Source: Bacilli bacterium
GTDB taxonomy: Bacteria > Bacillota_I > Bacilli_A > RF39 > UBA660
DNA: 5,586 nucleotides
Direction: 5' to 3'
Assembly (NCBI GenBank): GCA_028703035.1
Contig: JAQVNR010000069.1
Location: 1-5,586 of the forward strand
Numbering within the stretch: the stretch's first letter is position 1; every line of letters begins with the position of its first letter. Both the position numbers and the translations under genes were made by a program. The notes under the pieces were generated by a model, which had not been told where the DNA came from, did no database searches, and saw nothing but the letters and a program-made list of their open reading frames with translations. This document shows, one piece after another, positions 1 through 5,586 of the stretch.

Positions 1-344
1 CAGATATGACATTAGTCAAGTTTAATATAAATCAATTTGACTTAGTAATTGCAATTTATTCAATTTTTCATATAGAAAAGGAAAAGCATACTCAATTATT
101 AAAAAATATTTATTTTTGGTTAAAAAAGGGTGGGATTGCTTTATTCACTTATGCTTGTAAAGAATATACTCAACATTCAGAATTTAGTGGATATAAGGAA
201 TTTATGGGAGAAAAGCTTTTTTATAGTCATTATGATGAAACAACAATTAAAAATATATTATATAATATCGGTTTTAAGGTTTTATCTTTTAAATATTACA
301 CTATTGCAGATGAAACATTTCTTTGGATTATAATTCAAAAATAA
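1..344 (+). CDS. Class I SAM-dependent methyltransferase, C-terminal part (5' end outside window)
   Basis: The reading frame is open to the left edge, and the first full codon (3-5) is Asp, directly before an ATG at 6. That D-M pair looks like the acidic post-motif loop of class I methyltransferases rather than a true start, so I read this as a partial gene with 113 visible residues. Next come a motif-II-like segment F-D-L-V-I-A-I-Y-S-I-F-H-I (visible residues 12-24) and a motif-III-like L-K-K-G-G-I-A-L-F (40-48). The end (E-K-L-F-Y-S-H-Y, then I-G-F-K-V-L and a closing F-L-W-I-I-I) is typical of Methyltransf_11/25-type small-molecule enzymes. The SAM-binding glycine motif I would lie upstream, off the window. 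The substrate cannot be told. The lipoprotein gene follows after 38 bases on the same strand, but a possible promoter in the gap argues that they need not be co-transcribed. Confidence 0.8.
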   Translation, partial: DMTLVKFNINQFDLVIAIYSIFHIEKEKHTQLLKNIYFWLKKGGIALFTYACKEYTQHSEFSGYKEFMGEKLFYSHYDETTIKNILYNIGFKVLSFKYYTIADETFLWIIIQK

Positions 345-348
345 TATC

Positions 349-379
349 TTGACAATTCTGAATCTATGAAAATTATTAT
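349..379 (+). promoter_or_regulatory. Possible sigma-70-type promoter before the lipoprotein gene
   Basis: A perfect -35 hexamer TTGACA is at 349-354, five bases after the methyltransferase stop. Candidate -10 boxes are TATTAT at 374-379 (spacer 19) and AATTAT at 371-376 (spacer 16). The match is good for -35 and loose for -10 in a very AT-rich gap. Either box would put transcription start at or just inside the ATG at 383, which is odd (see findings). Confidence 0.35.
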
Positions 380-382
380 GAT

Positions 383-1666
383 ATGAAAAAAAAAATAATT
401 AAATTCTTATTGTTGATACTAATTTTTGATATTCTTTCCTGTAGTTTGGTAAGAAGATATGATAATAAAGTTATAGAATCATACGGTGATAAGTCATTAA
501 AATATTTAAATTTAACTCAAGATAATCACTATATAGGGATATCTAATAGAAGTGATAATCTTCAAGAAGCAGTTAATGATGCTATTGATAATGCACATAA
601 ATTAATTAATCAAAATCTTGGAATAGCAATTGATTATATTTACACTGACTATAATCTTACGATAGAATCTAATCAGCAAATAGAACTTTCTCATAAAACG
701 GAACAAAAAATATCTATTTCAAGTTCTCACAAAATTTCTTCAGAAATTCAAAGTTATTATATTGAAAAATACATTTCAAATACAGAAGTATTTTATATGG
801 CGTGGGTTCAGCTTTATTTTTCAAAAGATAATTTTTTAAACTATTATTATGTTAAATGGAATAATTTTATTGAGAATTATTCATTTAAGAACCTGTTATT
901 ATTTGATAATAAATTTATCCAAAATATAACAATCATCAATAAGCTATACCCGGAATATTTACAAGAAAAAGAGTATCTTAGTTTGACATTAAGATTATCT
1001 GTTGAAGATATTTATGCTAATTATAATAATTTTTATAAAAAATCAATTGAAAACATAACTATTGAAAGTGTGTTTAAAAAAGATAAATTTTCTAATGATT
1101 TCAAATTACAAGTAAAACTTAATGACCAAAAATTATCTAATTTCCCCTTTGTATATGATAATGAAATTATATTTTCAGATAATAATGGAATTATAAAAAT
1201 TTCTCCTGATTATCAGAAAGAATTCATTATTTATACATCTGATATTAATAATGATGACATACCCAAAAAAATCTTGTATGTTAATAATAGTTTTAGTCCT
1301 TATATCAAAACAAACTATACAATTTGTTTTGAATCCAACGATGAAATTATAAAAAATGAATTTTCTAATTTATTTAGGGAAAACGGGTTTTTAGAAAAAA
1401 CAAACGCAGATATTAAATTAATTATAAGTGCTAAAACGGGAGTGAATAAAATCAATATTAATACATATTATGCTTTAACAGATTTATCAATAGAAATAAT
1501 TAAATCTAAAGCTAAATCTGCAGTTTTATTGTTTAAGGGGATTGAAGGGTATGGTAAAACCGCATCAGAAGCTACAAGTAATAGCTACACACTTGAGTGG
1601 TATAAGGAAAAATATTCACTTATATACCAAGTAGAAAATGCTATAATATCATTATTACTAAAGTAA
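383..1666 (+). CDS. LPP20-like lipoprotein of unknown function
   Basis: This 427-residue protein starts with a lipoprotein-type signal peptide: basic M-K-K-K, a hydrophobic stretch (residues 5-18), and a relaxed lipobox I-L-S-C with the candidate lipidated Cys at 20. Residues about 47-155 follow the LPP20 pattern: Y-I-G-I-S, a helix rich in spaced Ala (E-A-V-N-D-A-I-D-N-A), a polar Ser-rich stretch, then Y-I-E-K-Y and a strand ending F-S-K-D-N-F. Residues about 230-305 look like a small beta domain. The last 110 residues, from Y-T-I-C-F-E to the end, contain G-Y-G-K-T-A-S-E-A followed by an amphipathic helix, which recalls a second domain of similar type. The start is fixed by the signal peptide: the only upstream in-frame stretch hits TGA at 359-361. 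No Shine-Dalgarno site is visible. It probably sits in the inner or outer membrane facing the periplasm. I do not recognise a specific function; the LPP20 link rests on pattern recall, not a search. Confidence 0.85.
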   Translation: MKKKIIKFLLLILIFDILSCSLVRRYDNKVIESYGDKSLKYLNLTQDNHYIGISNRSDNLQEAVNDAIDNAHKLINQNLGIAIDYIYTDYNLTIESNQQIELSHKTEQKISISSSHKISSEIQSYYIEKYISNTEVFYMAWVQLYFSKDNFLNYYYVKWNNFIENYSFKNLLLFDNKFIQNITIINKLYPEYLQEKEYLSLTLRLSVEDIYANYNNFYKKSIENITIESVFKKDKFSNDFKLQVKLNDQKLSNFPFVYDNEIIFSDNNGIIKISPDYQKEFIIYTSDINNDDIPKKILYVNNSFSPYIKTNYTICFESNDEIIKNEFSNLFRENGFLEKTNADIKLIISAKTGVNKININTYYALTDLSIEIIKSKAKSAVLLFKGIEGYGKTASEATSNSYTLEWYKEKYSLIYQVENAIISLLLK

Positions 1667-1694
1667 AGGATATTTAAGAATATCCTTTACTTTA
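1659..1694. terminator. Bidirectional hairpin between convergent genes
   Basis: The arms 1659-1674 and 1679-1694 are perfect reverse complements (16 bp) around the 4-base loop TAAG. Only three pairs are G-C, and there is no clean T-run after either arm, but each 3' arm is itself U-rich (CCTTTACTTT). Position between convergent genes supports a shared terminator. Both stop codons lie inside the stem. Confidence 0.75.
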
Positions 1695-2886
1695 TAATAT
1701 TCAGCATTTTCCCTGCTTTTTGGAATTTATCTAAAGCGAAATCTAATTGATCTTTACTGTGTGTTGCCATAAAGCTACATCTTATCATTGATGCTGAGGG
1801 TGGTACAGCAGGAGGAATCACAGGATTAATAAATACACCTTCTTCAGCTAAAAATTTCCACATTTTGAATGTATCCATCATATCTCCTATGTGTAATGGG
1901 ATAACAGGTGTATTAGAAGTTCCGGTATTGAATCCCATATTTTTAAAAGCATCTGCCATATAATGAGTATTTTCCCATAATTTCTCAATTCTTTCCGGTT
2001 CGTTTTGCATAATTTTTAAAGCTTCCAAGACTGATGCAGCAGATGCCGGCGGTAATGAAGCACTAAAAATTAGTGCTCTAGAAAAATGTTTAAGATAATG
2101 TATGATATCTTTATCAGCAGCTATGAAACCACCAACAGAAGCTAATGATTTACTAAAAGTACCCATAATTAAATCTGTCTTATCGCTTAATCCAAAATGC
2201 ATTGCTGCTCCGGCACCAGTCTTGTGTAATACGCCAAGAGAGTGTGCTTCATCAACCATAAGTGAGGCATTATATTTTTCACAAAGTTTTACAATATTTG
2301 GTATATCAGCTATATCACCTTCCATACTAAAAATACCATCAACAACAATTAAAGCATTTTTGGAACTTGAGGATGATGAATTATTAATCTTTTGCAATAC
2401 TTTTTCTAGACTATTCATATCGTTATGATTAAATCTTAACATTTCACCATAAGATAGACGGCAACCATCTATGATTGAAGCATGGTCTAACTTATCTGTA
2501 ATAACATAATCTCCTTTTAATACAATTGTAGCAATAGAACCAACATTTGCTTGATAACCTGTTGCAAAAACTAAAGAAGCATCTTTACCTGTTAATTCAG
2601 CTAATTTCTCTTCTAATTCAATGTGAATATCAAGTGTACCATTTAAAAATCTTGATCCTGCACATCCGGAGCCATATTTTTTAATTGCATTAATACTTGC
2701 TTCTTTAACCTTTGGATGATTAGTTAAACCCAAATAACTGTTTGAACCCATCATTAACATCTTTTGACCGTTAACAAGCACTTCAGTATCTTGTTCGGTA
2801 GAAATAACACGAAAATAAGGGTAGTACCCTGCTTGTTCGAGCTTTTTTGCTTCTTCAAACGAATAACATTTGTCAAAAATTCCCAT
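1687..2886 (-). CDS. PLP-dependent alpha-oxoamine synthase, serine palmitoyltransferase-like
   Basis: At 399 residues this is full length for the alpha-oxoamine synthase family (Spt, KBL, BioF, ALAS), which condenses an amino acid with an acyl-CoA and loses CO2. Visible landmarks are Y-P-Y-F-R (22-26), S-N-S-Y-L-G-L (48-54), G-S-G-C-A-G-S-R-F-L-N-G (72-83), D-H-A-S-I-I-D-G with ring-stacking His135, V-D-E-A-H (Asp212, His215), and G-T-F-S-K-S-L-A-S with the PLP lysine Lys246. The C-terminal loop is N-P-V-I-P-P-A-V-P, then M-I-R-C-S (Arg369). From memory the whole chain resembles bacterial serine palmitoyltransferases of the Bacteroides type more than E. coli KBL or BioF, so the likely product is a 3-oxo long-chain base from serine and palmitoyl-CoA. 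Cysteate acyltransferase (sulfonolipid route), KBL and a CqsA-like enzyme remain possible. No other lipid or biotin gene is in view. A six-serine run (170-175) is unusual. It is the last gene of the operon, 11 bases after the transporter, with a good ribosome binding site. Confidence 0.88.
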   Translation of the reverse strand: MGIFDKCYSFEEAKKLEQAGYYPYFRVISTEQDTEVLVNGQKMLMMGSNSYLGLTNHPKVKEASINAIKKYGSGCAGSRFLNGTLDIHIELEEKLAELTGKDASLVFATGYQANVGSIATIVLKGDYVITDKLDHASIIDGCRLSYGEMLRFNHNDMNSLEKVLQKINNSSSSSSKNALIVVDGIFSMEGDIADIPNIVKLCEKYNASLMVDEAHSLGVLHKTGAGAAMHFGLSDKTDLIMGTFSKSLASVGGFIAADKDIIHYLKHFSRALIFSASLPPASAASVLEALKIMQNEPERIEKLWENTHYMADAFKNMGFNTGTSNTPVIPLHIGDMMDTFKMWKFLAEEGVFINPVIPPAVPPSASMIRCSFMATHSKDQLDFALDKFQKAGKMLNIIK

Positions 2887-2893
2887 TTTTATA

Positions 2894-2899
2894 CCTCTT
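2894..2899 (-). promoter_or_regulatory. Ribosome binding site of the synthase gene
   Basis: On the - strand AAGAGG stands 7 bases before the ATG at 2886. Its first two bases overlap the TAA stop of the transporter gene (2898-2900). It supports the chosen start, M-G-I-F-D. Confidence 0.7.
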
Positions 2900-3968
2900 A
2901 AATTATTTCAAATTGTTTTAAATTTTTATAAATTACTGAAAGTAACCCGGTAGTTAGATAAACAACCGGAACACCAAATAACATTCCTAAAACTCCAAAT
3001 GTAAGTCCGCCTGCTAAGACTGTAAGAATTATCACAATAGGATGCAGATCTGTATTTTTCCCCATTATTAAAGGGTAAACAATAGCATTATCAATTAATT
3101 GCACTCCCCACATACCAAGTACAGTCCACATAAATAATGATATAGGTTCACCTGTTAATATAACTGTAGATCCCGCTAAAATTATACCTGCTAATGGTCC
3201 TAAATATGGTATAATATTTAATATTCCGGCTAACACTCCTATTAATACACCAAATTTAATGCCTAAAATGGTTAATACAGAAGTACTTAAAACTGCAATT
3301 ATAAAAGATTGCATAAAAAGTGCTCTCAAATAAATACCAATAGTATTATCTATCTTTTCTATAATCAATATGACTAATTCAAAATATCTATTTGGAATTA
3401 ACAAATAAAAACTCTTTTTTAACTTATTTTGATCTTTAAGTAAGAAAAAACTAATTATTGGTAATGACAGTAAGTAAGAAAATATTTTAATTAAGTTTGA
3501 TGAATAGCTTAAGATTATATTCGGAAGTTTATCAAAAAAATCTTTTAATCTGACTATAAGTAAATCTTTTAAAGCTACTAAATCAATAAATGGTAGTAAA
3601 TCTTTAAGTTTATCAAACCATAATTGAAGGTTTGCTATATACGGCAATTGCTCTAAATCTAAATTTTGTTGAGATATGAAATTGCTGTAAGTTATAGCAA
3701 AACTGCTAATTTGTTTGATTAAAAGAGGGAAAAGTATAGTACCGACAAAAATAAGAGTTAAAAAGAAGATTCCATAAAATATGAATATCGAAAGAGTTTT
3801 ATTGATTCCGATATTTTCTATTTGAATTATTATAGGATTAACTAGATACACGAATAACAATGAAAGAAGCATATAACTTAATATGGATTTATACACAAAA
3901 AAAGCAAATATAATCATTAATACAATGACTATATTAAAAATTAGCTTAATTAATTTACCTGATTTCAT
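2898..3968 (-). CDS. AI-2E (PerM/YdiK) family transporter, inner-membrane protein
   Basis: The 356 residues are the usual length for this family. Hydrophobic segments lie near 7-25, 29-48, 58-82, 151-176, 215-236, 238-270, 275-290 and 308-345, with a long more polar stretch at about 90-150 between the third and fourth, as in AI-2E/PerM proteins. Family signatures in the C-terminal half are N-I-I-P-Y-L-G-P (251-258), Q-L-I-D-N-A-I-V-Y-P-L-I-M-G (290-303), L-H-P (308-310) and G-V-L-G-M-L-F-G-V-P (325-334). The family name comes from E. coli TqsA (autoinducer-2 export). Other members are reported as Na+/H+ antiporters and many have no known substrate, so the cargo here is unknown. The start codon lies 14 bases inside the preceding cyclic-nucleotide-binding gene and has only a weak purine stretch (AAAGAAA) before it, which suggests translational coupling. 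Confidence 0.9.
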   Translation of the reverse strand: MKSGKLIKLIFNIVIVLMIIFAFFVYKSILSYMLLSLLFVYLVNPIIIQIENIGINKTLSIFIFYGIFFLTLIFVGTILFPLLIKQISSFAITYSNFISQQNLDLEQLPYIANLQLWFDKLKDLLPFIDLVALKDLLIVRLKDFFDKLPNIILSYSSNLIKIFSYLLSLPIISFFLLKDQNKLKKSFYLLIPNRYFELVILIIEKIDNTIGIYLRALFMQSFIIAVLSTSVLTILGIKFGVLIGVLAGILNIIPYLGPLAGIILAGSTVILTGEPISLFMWTVLGMWGVQLIDNAIVYPLIMGKNTDLHPIVIILTVLAGGLTFGVLGMLFGVPVVYLTTGLLSVIYKNLKQFEII

Positions 3969-4452
3969 ATTTCTTTAATCTTTGATTTGAATTTATTAAG
4001 CCTAAAGCCATATGTTCTCCTAAATTATAAAGTAATTTTATACCGGTAGCAGGGTTTTTTCTAACAAATCGTCTAAAATCATTTTTTGTGACTGCATACA
4101 AGGTTGTTTCTTTTGTTGCTTTTGCAGAAGCTATTCGATTAACCTCGGCAAATAAACCAATTTCTCCAAAATGAGAGGCTTCTGAAAGCTGAGATATAAC
4201 GATGTTATTTTCAGTATTTTCTAAAAAAATCTCTACTTCTCCACTTTTTATGATATAAAGTACAACATGAGGGTAAGTTTCTCTGAAAATAATTTCACCT
4301 TGTTCAAATTTCCTAATTAAAAATAATTTTGCAAATAAACTAAGCTCAGATTTACTTAAATTTTTAAATATTTCAACCTTATTTAAAAAAGTGAAATCAT
4401 CTAATTTTTTACTCGTTTTTTTTAAAATCTTCTTAAAAAAATTATTTGACAT
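3955..4452 (-). CDS. Stand-alone cyclic-nucleotide-binding domain protein
   Basis: I place the start at the ATG of 4452 (165 residues, M-S-N-N-F-F) because AGGAG precedes it by 5 bases; a longer frame back to 4518 would run through the end of pcm. Residues 1-20 are basic. The rest is one Crp/PKA-type cyclic-nucleotide-binding fold: F-L-N-K-V-E-I-F-K-N-L-S leading helix (22-33), F-E-Q-G-E-I-I-F (49-56), Y-I-I-K-S-G-E-V-E-I-F (66-76), and the phosphate-binding cassette F-G-E-I-G-L with N-R-I-A-S-A-K-A (95-112). Glu97 and Arg106 sit where cAMP/cGMP binders hold the ribose and cyclic phosphate, so ligand binding is plausible. A helix follows (134-157), but there is no helix-turn-helix, kinase or cyclase domain. 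It is therefore probably a cytoplasmic sensor acting through a partner. The candidate partner is the AI-2E-family protein whose gene overlaps it by 14 bases. That pairing is inference from context. Confidence 0.87.
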   Translation of the reverse strand: MSNNFFKKILKKTSKKLDDFTFLNKVEIFKNLSKSELSLFAKLFLIRKFEQGEIIFRETYPHVVLYIIKSGEVEIFLENTENNIVISQLSEASHFGEIGLFAEVNRIASAKATKETTLYAVTKNDFRRFVRKNPATGIKLLYNLGEHMALGLINSNQRLKKYEIR

Positions 4453-4457
4453 AGACA

Positions 4458-4462
4458 CTCCT
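4458..4462 (-). promoter_or_regulatory. Ribosome binding site that fixes the start of the cyclic-nucleotide-binding gene
   Basis: On the - strand AGGAG lies 5 bases before the ATG at 4452. It overlaps the TAG stop of pcm (4461-4463), reading TAGGAG. This decides for the 165-residue protein over a 187-residue version that would overlap pcm by 58 bases. Confidence 0.75.
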
Positions 4463-5132
4463 ATAAGTCTGCCCAGGCATCTTTTCCTATTAACGGAACA
4501 AAAACACATTGTCCACAATTATTTGATGAAATACAATCATTTCCATTTGAATCAACTTGTTTTTCGTACACTACTAAATCTTGATTATTGATTGAACCTA
4601 AAGGTAAAATTAACTTACCTCCTACACTCAATTGATTTAAAAGTTTTTCCGGGACCTTTGGACTTGCTGCTGAAACAATTATTTTATTAAACTCTGAAAC
4701 TATAGGTAAGGCATTTTCCCACCCTAGACTTCCATCACCTATTTTATAATAGATATTTTTATATTCTAATTTTTTTAATATTTTCTTTGCATTCATTAAT
4801 AAATCTTCGATTCTTTCAACAGTAAAGACTTCTGAAGAAATTTCTGCTAATAAAGCGGTCTGATAGCCGGAACCGGTACCAATTTCTAAAACACGATCTG
4901 TATCTTTTATATCAAGTAAAGACATCATTAAAGCGACAATATAAGGTTGTGAAATGGTTTGTTGAAAACCAATAGATAAGGGATGGTCTTTATATGCAAA
5001 TTCTCGCCATTCATCAGAAACAAATAACTCACGAGGCACTTTTTTAAATGCATCAATGACTTTTTTATTACTTATGTTTCTAGCAATTAAGTGTGTTTCT
5101 ACCATTCTTATTCTTTGATCATCAAATCTCAT
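4461..5132 (-). CDS. pcm: Protein-L-isoaspartate O-methyltransferase
   Basis: This 223-residue enzyme transfers a methyl group from SAM to L-isoaspartyl (and D-aspartyl) residues in damaged proteins, starting their repair in the cytoplasm. All family blocks are present: V-P-R-E-L-F-V (32-38), A-Y-K-D-H-P-L-S-I-G (46-55), the active-site Q-T-I-S-Q-P (58-63), the SAM motif I L-E-I-G-T-G-S-G-Y-Q-T-A (82-93), T-V-E-R (104-107), G-D-G (132-134), P-E-K-L-L-N-Q-L-S-V-G-G-K-L (161-174) and the closing F-V-P-L-I-G (211-216). Length is normal. The start overlaps the end of surE by 11 bases and has the strong Shine-Dalgarno AGGGGAG 4 bases upstream, inside surE. A Met at residue 10 is a less likely start. 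The surE-pcm order is the widespread one, seen for instance in E. coli upstream of nlpD-rpoS. Three cysteines (200, 206, 209) cluster near the C-terminus; I draw no conclusion from them. Confidence 0.96.
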   Translation of the reverse strand: MRFDDQRIRMVETHLIARNISNKKVIDAFKKVPRELFVSDEWREFAYKDHPLSIGFQQTISQPYIVALMMSLLDIKDTDRVLEIGTGSGYQTALLAEISSEVFTVERIEDLLMNAKKILKKLEYKNIYYKIGDGSLGWENALPIVSEFNKIIVSAASPKVPEKLLNQLSVGGKLILPLGSINNQDLVVYEKQVDSNGNDCISSNNCGQCVFVPLIGKDAWADL

Positions 5133-5586
5133 CCATCTCCCCTATGTTTGATAGCCAGTTTTTAAGTGAATCTATTTTGTCTTTGTTTGAAAAATCTACT
5201 TTAACCGGAGAAATTGAAACTTCATTGTTTTTTATAGCTTCATAATCTAAACAAAAATCTGATTTTTCATATATAGGATTGTCTCCTCCAATCCAAAAAA
5301 TATCTCTATTTCTGTGATCTTTATCTTTATGTAATATATTTTGGTATCTTCTGAATCCAACTTGAGTTATTCTGGTTGATTTAATTTCATTTTTATCTAC
5401 ATTTGGTACATTTATATTAAGTATTTCTCGATGTCCTATAAATTGACTTATATTATGTTTAACTAAATTACACATAATTTCTGCAGCTACTTCATATTTT
5501 TGATTTTCAAAACTTGTATTTGATATTGCTATCGCTTTATAACCAAAACACATTGCTTCTATTGCCGCAGCAACAGTACCTGAATA
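5122..5586 (-). CDS. surE: 5'/3'-nucleotidase SurE, C-terminal part (N-terminus outside window)
   Basis: The frame stays open to the right edge, so the Met at 5553 is internal: the 11 codons before it read Y-S-G-T-V-A-A-A-I-E-A, the SurE signature leading into M-C-F-G-Y-K-A-I-A-I-S. 154 residues are visible out of the roughly 250 usual for SurE. The missing part holds the N-terminal metal-binding D-D motif. Further family marks are L-N-I-N-V-P-N (visible 56-62), G-F-R-R-Y (77-81), the aromatic D-I-F-W-I-G-G (95-101), and the closing L-D-Y-E-A-I-K-N-N-E-V-S-I-S-P-V (113-128). SurE is a metal-dependent acid phosphatase acting on nucleoside monophosphates and, in E. coli, on short polyphosphate, linked to survival in stationary phase. 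The gene ends in TGA 11 bases inside pcm and its last codons hold the pcm ribosome binding site. The operon promoter must lie beyond the right edge. Confidence 0.95.
   Translation of the reverse strand, partial: YSGTVAAAIEAMCFGYKAIAISNTSFENQKYEVAAEIMCNLVKHNISQFIGHREILNINVPNVDKNEIKSTRITQVGFRRYQNILHKDKDHRNRDIFWIGGDNPIYEKSDFCLDYEAIKNNEVSISPVKVDFSNKDKIDSLKNWLSNIGEMDEI
5137..5143 (-). promoter_or_regulatory. Ribosome binding site of pcm inside the end of surE
   Basis: On the - strand AGGGGAG stands 4 bases before the pcm ATG at 5132, a strong match with slightly short spacing. The same bases encode Ile-Gly-Glu near the SurE C-terminus. This supports coupled translation of the two genes. Confidence 0.7.

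Larger units (their letters stand above)
1687..5586 (-). other. Five-gene operon surE, pcm, cNMP-binding, AI-2E transporter, synthase
   Basis: Five genes run in the same direction with junctions of 11 bases overlap, 8 bases gap, 14 bases overlap and 11 bases gap, in transcription order. There is no room for a terminator between them, and the hairpin at 1659-1694 closes the unit. The start of the operon is off the right edge, so further genes or the promoter may lie there. Co-transcription is inferred from spacing. Confidence 0.8.

Noticed and set aside
130..333. A 67-codon frame on the + strand
   Set aside because: It is an out-of-frame reading of the methyltransferase gene, which has clear family motifs in its own frame.
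6..344. A complete small methyltransferase starting at the ATG of base 6
   Set aside because: The frame is open to the window edge, the preceding codon is the expected Asp of a methyltransferase loop, and SAM motif I would be missing, so the gene starts outside the window.
2059..2077. Inverted repeat AGCACTAA-AAA-TTAGTGCT
   Set aside because: It lies inside the synthase gene and encodes the conserved R-A-L-I-F-S-A-S segment, so the 8-bp symmetry is most likely a chance of codon use.
2102..2428. A 108-codon open frame on the + strand
   Set aside because: It is antisense to the conserved core of the synthase gene, has no ribosome binding site, and its protein shows no recognisable motif.
4453..4518. 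A 22-residue N-terminal extension of the cyclic-nucleotide-binding protein starting at 4518
   Set aside because: It overlaps the pcm end by 58 bases, has no family resemblance, and the ATG at 4452 has a well-placed AGGAG.
4391..4591. A 66-codon frame on the + strand
   Set aside because: It is antisense across the pcm/cNMP-gene junction with no supporting signal.
5122..5553. A short protein starting at the Met of 5553
   Set aside because: The codons upstream of it read the SurE signature Y-S-G-T-V-A-A-A, so this Met is internal.
1..5586. tRNA, rRNA, riboswitch, CRISPR array, insertion sequence, phage or toxin-antitoxin genes
   Set aside because: Reading both strands gave no repeats, structured intergenic region or family motifs of these kinds; all gaps between genes are under 40 bases.

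Overview
The window is low-GC DNA (clearly AT-rich by eye, roughly 30% GC) densely packed with protein genes. It uses the standard code, with TGA closing surE. A putative lipoprotein signal peptide and Shine-Dalgarno sites on several genes suggest a Gram-negative, diderm bacterium. The serine palmitoyltransferase-like enzyme resembles the Bacteroides type as I remember it. The mix of an LPP20-like lipoprotein, a stand-alone cyclic-nucleotide-binding protein and surE-pcm would fit an FCB-group (Bacteroidetes, Cloacimonas-like) or spirochaete-like organism. I cannot assign a taxon from this sequence alone.

Layout. On the + strand lie the 3' end of a class I SAM-dependent methyltransferase (1-344) and then a 427-residue LPP20-like lipoprotein (383-1666). 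A perfect TTGACA box sits in the 38-base gap between them. From 1687 to the right edge all genes are on the - strand and form one tight five-gene block, read from right to left: surE (N-terminus off the window), pcm, a small cyclic-nucleotide-binding-domain protein, an AI-2E/PerM-family membrane protein, and a PLP-dependent alpha-oxoamine synthase of the serine palmitoyltransferase type. Junctions are overlaps of 11 and 14 bases or gaps of 8 and 11 bases, and most Shine-Dalgarno sites lie inside the end of the preceding gene. The operon converges on the lipoprotein gene at a 16-bp perfect palindrome (1659-1694) that carries the stop codons of both genes at mirror positions.

How the genes fit together. 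SurE (nucleotidase) and Pcm (isoaspartyl protein repair) are a classic stress and stationary-phase pair. The cyclic-nucleotide-binding protein has no DNA-binding domain and overlaps the transporter gene, so it may sense a nucleotide and act on a protein partner. The last gene probably condenses an amino acid with an acyl-CoA and may make a long-chain base for membrane lipids. A shared role in envelope or stress adaptation is inference. No mobile element, CRISPR array, RNA gene or gene-free stretch above 40 bases is present. I see no clearly undescribed system; the most open questions are the transporter pairing, the substrate of the synthase and the unclassified lipoprotein.
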